In this document: positions 62,339-64,000 of the stretch, one piece after another | Numbering within the stretch: position 1 is the first letter of the stretch | Layout: each line of letters opens with the position of its first letter | The notes under the pieces: model-generated | Told to the model about the DNA's origin: nothing | The model's input: the letters and a program-made list of their open reading frames with translations, nothing else | The model's database searches: none | Made by a program: the position numbers and the translations under genes | NCBI RefSeq assembly: GCF_014697615.1 | Contig: NZ_JACJSD010000039.1 | Location: forward strand, 1 to 64,000 | DNA from: Nostoc sp. FACHB-280 | GTDB taxonomy: Bacteria; Cyanobacteriota; Cyanobacteriia; Cyanobacteriales; Nostocaceae | DNA: 64,000 nucleotides | Direction of reading: 5' to 3'

Positions 62339-62955
62339 AGATACCTTCATTTAATGGTCGTAAATCGAAAAAGCCGAAAGCTGCGGAACGAAAATCAAAA
62401 TCTAAAGCTTATCGCAAACCCCTTGCCCGTTGGCATCCGCGTGTAGTGCAACTGTTAGATTTGTCGGTGACAGTTGGATCTGTGCTGTTATGCTTGCTGT
62501 TACTGCCAACTCGCTTTCCTGGTACAGAATTGCTGGGACTAGGGCCAAATTGGCTGTTAATTTGGGTAGTGGCTTGGAGTGTCAAACGTCCGGTTTGGGA
62601 AGGAGCGATCGCAGGTATAGTTTTAGGACTACTGCAAGATGCCCTAACTTCACCAGATCCAACTCACGCCGTCACCTTGGGTTTGGTAGGATTACTCACA
62701 GGATTAGTACAGAAGCAGCGATTTATCCAGGAAGACTTTATTTCCATCGCTTTAATTGTCTTTATCATGGCAATTTTGTCGGAGTCAATTTTTGGGTTGC
62801 AATTGAGTTTGACTGGCGATCGCAAAGTAGAATACATCTGGGCTTATTACCAAAGAGTTGCCCTAGCATCAGCTATCCTCAGTAGTCTTTGGGCTCCTGT
62901 CGTTTATTATCCCCTCAATTTGTGGTGGCAAAAGCGCAAAGCGATCGAACAATAA
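62335..62955 (+). CDS. mreD: rod shape-determining protein MreD
   Basis: MreD is the integral membrane component of the MreBCD complex. The 206 residues have a basic N-terminus (FNGRKSKKPKAAERKSKSKA) and five or six predicted helices (VVQLLDLSVTVGSVLLCLLL, LLIWVVAWSVKRPVWEGAI, GLVGLLTGLV, ISIALIVFIMAILSES, ILSSLWAPVVYY). Overlap with mreC (62335-62338) couples translation. It is followed by a strong terminator. Confidence 0.92.
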   Translation: MKIPSFNGRKSKKPKAAERKSKSKAYRKPLARWHPRVVQLLDLSVTVGSVLLCLLLLPTRFPGTELLGLGPNWLLIWVVAWSVKRPVWEGAIAGIVLGLLQDALTSPDPTHAVTLGLVGLLTGLVQKQRFIQEDFISIALIVFIMAILSESIFGLQLSLTGDRKVEYIWAYYQRVALASAILSSLWAPVVYYPLNLWWQKRKAIEQ

Positions 62956-62987
62956 TTACAGAGGAAATATCTTGACTGTAAATTTGG

Positions 62988-63031
62988 GAGTGAGGAATCA
63001 TGGGTTCAGAGCCTAAATCCTCACTCTTTTT
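62988..63031 (+). terminator. rho-independent terminator of mreBCD
   Basis: GAGTGAGGA (62988-62996) pairs with TCCTCACTC (63018-63026), with a 21-base loop that holds a smaller hairpin. TTTTTG follows immediately. It lies 32 bases past the mreD stop. Confidence 0.88.
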
Positions 63032-63039
63032 GATTGATA

Positions 63040-63069
63040 GCAGGAGGCAGGAGGCAGAAGGCAGGAGGA
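63040..63069. repeat. AGGAGGC short tandem repeat
   Basis: CAGGAGGCAGGAGGCAGAAGGCAGGAGG is a run of four 7-base units. It matches shorter CTGCCTCCTGC words at 2730-2750 and 7673. Confidence 0.75.
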
Positions 63070-63118
63070 AAAGTCTTACTATTCCTAGCATTCAAGCTTT
63101 CAAATCGTCCTAACTCTT

Positions 63119-63244
63119 ATACCAATTCACGAAATTACTGATACAAATCTCTTCCTCTGCCCCTCTGCTCCCGTCCGCCGAGCGAAGTCGAGGTGCTGCC
63201 TCCTCTGCTTGTCTATCTGTATCATTTTTAAAGTGAAAGGGTAT
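63119..63244. mobile_element. MITE-like element with ATACC ends
   Basis: Left end ATACCAATTCACGAAATTACTGATACA and right end TGTATCATTTTTAAAGTGAAAGGGTAT are imperfect inverted repeats of about 27 bases. The interior includes CCGCCGAGCGAAGTCGAGG, a dispersed Nostoc word. Outer ends resemble the 20863-21011 element. Confidence 0.6.
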
Positions 63245-63527
63245 TACACCCATTGTTCACAGACAATCTTTGTGTATAAGTTCTGTTTAAGTAAGCACGC
63301 CGACAGCGAACAGTAACTTGGAAATATTACTGTTGAGGTATGAAGATCCAAATTGGTAACGTGCAGAATCTTGAAATTATTGCTCAAAATTTATGGATAA
63401 TTCCCCAGTTGTTACTCAAGTAGATACATCGCTAAATTACACTCAAGAAGATGGCTTGAGATTGCGATTCTCCTCTGGAGAGGCTGCGCCAACGCCAGTG
63501 GTATTTGATTCCCCAAAGCAGAACAGT

Positions 63528-64000
63528 ATGAGCAGTGAAGCTGACTTTGACTCCCGAATGATGCAGCGATGCTTGGAACTTGCCCGCCGTGCTTTAGGGC
63601 GCACTTCGCCTAATCCTTTGGTGGGGGCGGTTGTAGTCAAAGATGGCGAGATTGTGGGTGAAGGGTTTCATCCCCGTGCTGGTGAACCTCATGCTGAAGT
63701 TTTTGCGTTGAGGGCGGCGGGCGATCGCGCTCATGGTGCTACAGTTTATGTCAACCTAGAACCTTGCAATCATTATGGGCGCACTCCTCCTTGTTCGGAA
63801 GGATTGATTAAGGCGGGTGTGGCTAAGGTAGTGGTGGGGATGGTTGATCCTAACCCTTTGGTGGCTGGGGGCGGGATTGCGCGTTTACGTGCTGCTGGTG
63901 TCGAGGTGTTAGTTGGTGTAGAAACTGAGGCTTGTCAGCAGCTAAATGAAGCTTTTGTACATCGCATTCTCTATAAAAAACCTTTTGGCATTTTGAAATA
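63528..64000 (+). CDS. ribD: riboflavin biosynthesis protein RibD, 5' part (truncated by window end)
   Basis: RibD deaminates and then reduces the pyrimidine intermediate of riboflavin synthesis. The 157 visible codons cover the deaminase domain: MQRCLELARRALGRTSPNPL, the zinc motif PHAEVFAL and EPCNHYGRTPPC (His, Cys, Cys ligands). The reductase domain lies beyond the window. The frame is also open from ATG 63393, but that extension is encoded partly by a dispersed palindrome-type sequence (CTCTGGAGAGGCTGCGCCAACGCC) and is not family-like, so ATG 63528 is preferred. Confidence 0.9.
   Translation, partial: MSSEADFDSRMMQRCLELARRALGRTSPNPLVGAVVVKDGEIVGEGFHPRAGEPHAEVFALRAAGDRAHGATVYVNLEPCNHYGRTPPCSEGLIKAGVAKVVVGMVDPNPLVAGGGIARLRAAGVEVLVGVETEACQQLNEAFVHRILYKKPFGILK

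Overview
The window is a chromosomal stretch of a filamentous, heterocyst-forming cyanobacterium (Nostocales, Nostoc/Anabaena type). The evidence is oxygenic photosynthesis genes (petC-petA, psaF-psaJ-psaL), heterocyst genes (hetZ-patU, a hetP-family gene), two tandem AMIN-domain septal amidases, frequent GCGATCGC (HIP1) octamers, and the short heptamer-like intergenic repeats typical of Nostoc. Much of the right half (tic22, psaF/J/L, gmk, remA, hetZ/patU, sds, murI, amiC2/amiC1, ssb, mreBCD) keeps the gene neighbourhood I remember from Anabaena sp. PCC 7120, but patU is one intact frame here.

Layout. 1-9 kb: mutS2, guaB3, the small RNA Yfr1, trxA, then petC-petA (cytochrome b6f) and tatC, the translocase that exports the Rieske protein. 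9-20 kb: fructosamine kinase, an M16 peptidase, a carotenoid desaturase (crtD), and a sugar module made of a divergent sucrose synthase followed by a GH65 phosphorylase fused to beta-phosphoglucomutase. 20-24.6 kb: a hetP-family gene between mobile-element-like repeats, a Tat-exported phosphoesterase, and poorly known membrane and regulatory proteins. 24.8-33 kb: pdhB, secD-secF, a GNAT protein, a degenerate histidine kinase, tsaC, prmC and tic22. 33.7-38 kb: tRNA-Pro(UGG), a second GNAT protein, an ACT-repeat protein, an alpha/beta hydrolase and tsaD.

38-46 kb: psaF-psaJ-psaL; converging on it are gmk, remA, a membrane protein with a transglutaminase-like fold lacking its catalytic Cys and His, patU and hetZ. 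46-55 kb: prenyl diphosphate synthase, a long gene-poor stretch, murI, amiC2 and amiC1. 55-64 kb: a CPA2 cation/proton antiporter, a NapH/CcoG-like iron-sulfur membrane protein, a SIMPL protein, ssb, mreBCD and the 5' part of ribD.

Several groups work together: PetC/PetA with TatC; TsaC with TsaD (t6A tRNA modification); SecD with SecF; MreBCD, MurI and the AmiC proteins (cell shape, wall synthesis and septum opening); HetZ, PatU and the HetP-like protein (heterocyst differentiation). No phage, CRISPR array, antibiotic gene cluster or intact transposase gene was seen. The least expected signals are proteins that keep a fold but have lost catalytic residues (transglutaminase-like, histidine kinase, and in part sucrose synthase), and intergenic simple repeats that have become codons inside mutS2, the M16 peptidase, the GH65-PgmB fusion and possibly ribD.
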